Below, one piece after another: positions 63,832-64,000 of a DNA stretch of 64,000 nt. The position numbers and the translations under genes are program-made. Source of the DNA: Solobacterium sp. (GTDB lineage: Bacteria; Bacillota_I; Bacilli_A; Erysipelotrichales; Erysipelotrichaceae); NCBI GenBank assembly GCA_015256455.1, contig JABZMB010000001.1, positions 69,095 to 133,094 on the forward strand, written 5' to 3'. Under the pieces are notes generated by a model that worked only from the letters and a program-made list of their open reading frames with translations, ran no database searches and was not told the origin of the DNA. The number at the start of each line of letters is the position of its first letter. Positions within the stretch are counted from its first letter, which is position 1.

Positions 63832-64000
63832 ATGAAAAAGCATTTTTTATGTATCTATGCTATGTTACTAGCCGTTTCTTTTGGCCATACAGCAACTGTT
63901 GTACGTGCTGAAGAAACTGAAGTTGCAGTATCCGCACCTACAGCCACAGTTCAAACCGGTTGGGTAACAACAGAAGATGGTCACAAACAATGGTTAGACG
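63832..64000 (+). CDS. Second choline-binding-type secreted protein (partial, N-terminus)
   Basis: 56 codons before the window ends. MKKHFLCIYAMLLAVSFG begins a signal peptide very like that of the gene at 61725, with VVRAEE at the probable cleavage site, then VQTGWVTTEDGHKQWLD, which looks like the first repeat. It is probably a paralog of the preceding repeat protein; whether it has a catalytic domain cannot be seen. Confidence 0.75.
   Translation, partial: MKKHFLCIYAMLLAVSFGHTATVVRAEETEVAVSAPTATVQTGWVTTEDGHKQWLD

Overview
The window reads as chromosome from a low-GC Gram-positive bacterium (Firmicutes), most likely an Erysipelotrichia relative. The basis is AT-rich DNA with strong GGAGG ribosome sites, a secA-prfB block preceded by comFA-comFC, an RF2 programmed frameshift, lipoprotein and sortase-type surface proteins, and choline-binding repeat proteins together with lic-type choline genes. 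The genus assignment is an inference. No prophage, insertion sequence, CRISPR array or rRNA gene is visible.

Layout. 1-13 kb is housekeeping and metabolism, mostly on the minus strand: a CydDC-like ABC exporter pair (the second gene runs off the window), a small glutaredoxin-like protein, a ClC-family channel or antiporter, an FMN/FAD reductase lipoprotein, an S66 carboxypeptidase, a CBS protein with a HEPN-like N-terminus, a HAD phosphatase, PepV, ExoA and aminopeptidase P. 13-16.8 kb (plus) holds a small membrane protein, a complete but catalytically degenerate P1B-type ATPase, and NudC. 16.8-23 kb (minus) holds comFA-comFC and secA-prfB-rluA family. 23-29.3 kb encodes two large secreted proteins ending in a non-canonical TPKT(G/S)D sorting signal. 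29.7-38 kb is mixed: a membrane protein of unknown function, IspD, a HAD protein, a COG2426-type membrane protein, a tRNA-Ile/tRNA-Ala pair, a C39-like lipoprotein, a structured non-coding RNA, a two-subunit transketolase, a P1 peptidase and an HD protein.

38-64 kb is cell-surface biology. It has a GH73-type autolysin with choline-binding repeats and a membrane-anchored partner, an acyltransferase, and a choline operon (HTH-cytidylyltransferase-choline kinase fusion, LicC, BCCT transporter). A long polysaccharide operon follows (LCP protein with an SH3 tail, epimerase, Wzz/CpsC-like protein, UDP-sugar 4,6-dehydratase, initiating sugar transferase, glycosyltransferases, Wzy, Wzx, sulfotransferase). 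Two plus-strand proteins made almost only of choline-binding repeats close the window, the last one truncated by its edge.

The genes suggest a cell that imports and activates choline, puts phosphocholine on a surface polymer, and holds an autolysin and repeat proteins on that polymer non-covalently. A separate, possibly sulfated, Wzx/Wzy polysaccharide is attached by the LCP enzyme. The most unusual items are the intact pseudo-P1B-ATPase (13379-15511) and the unassigned structured RNA (about 34197-34437).
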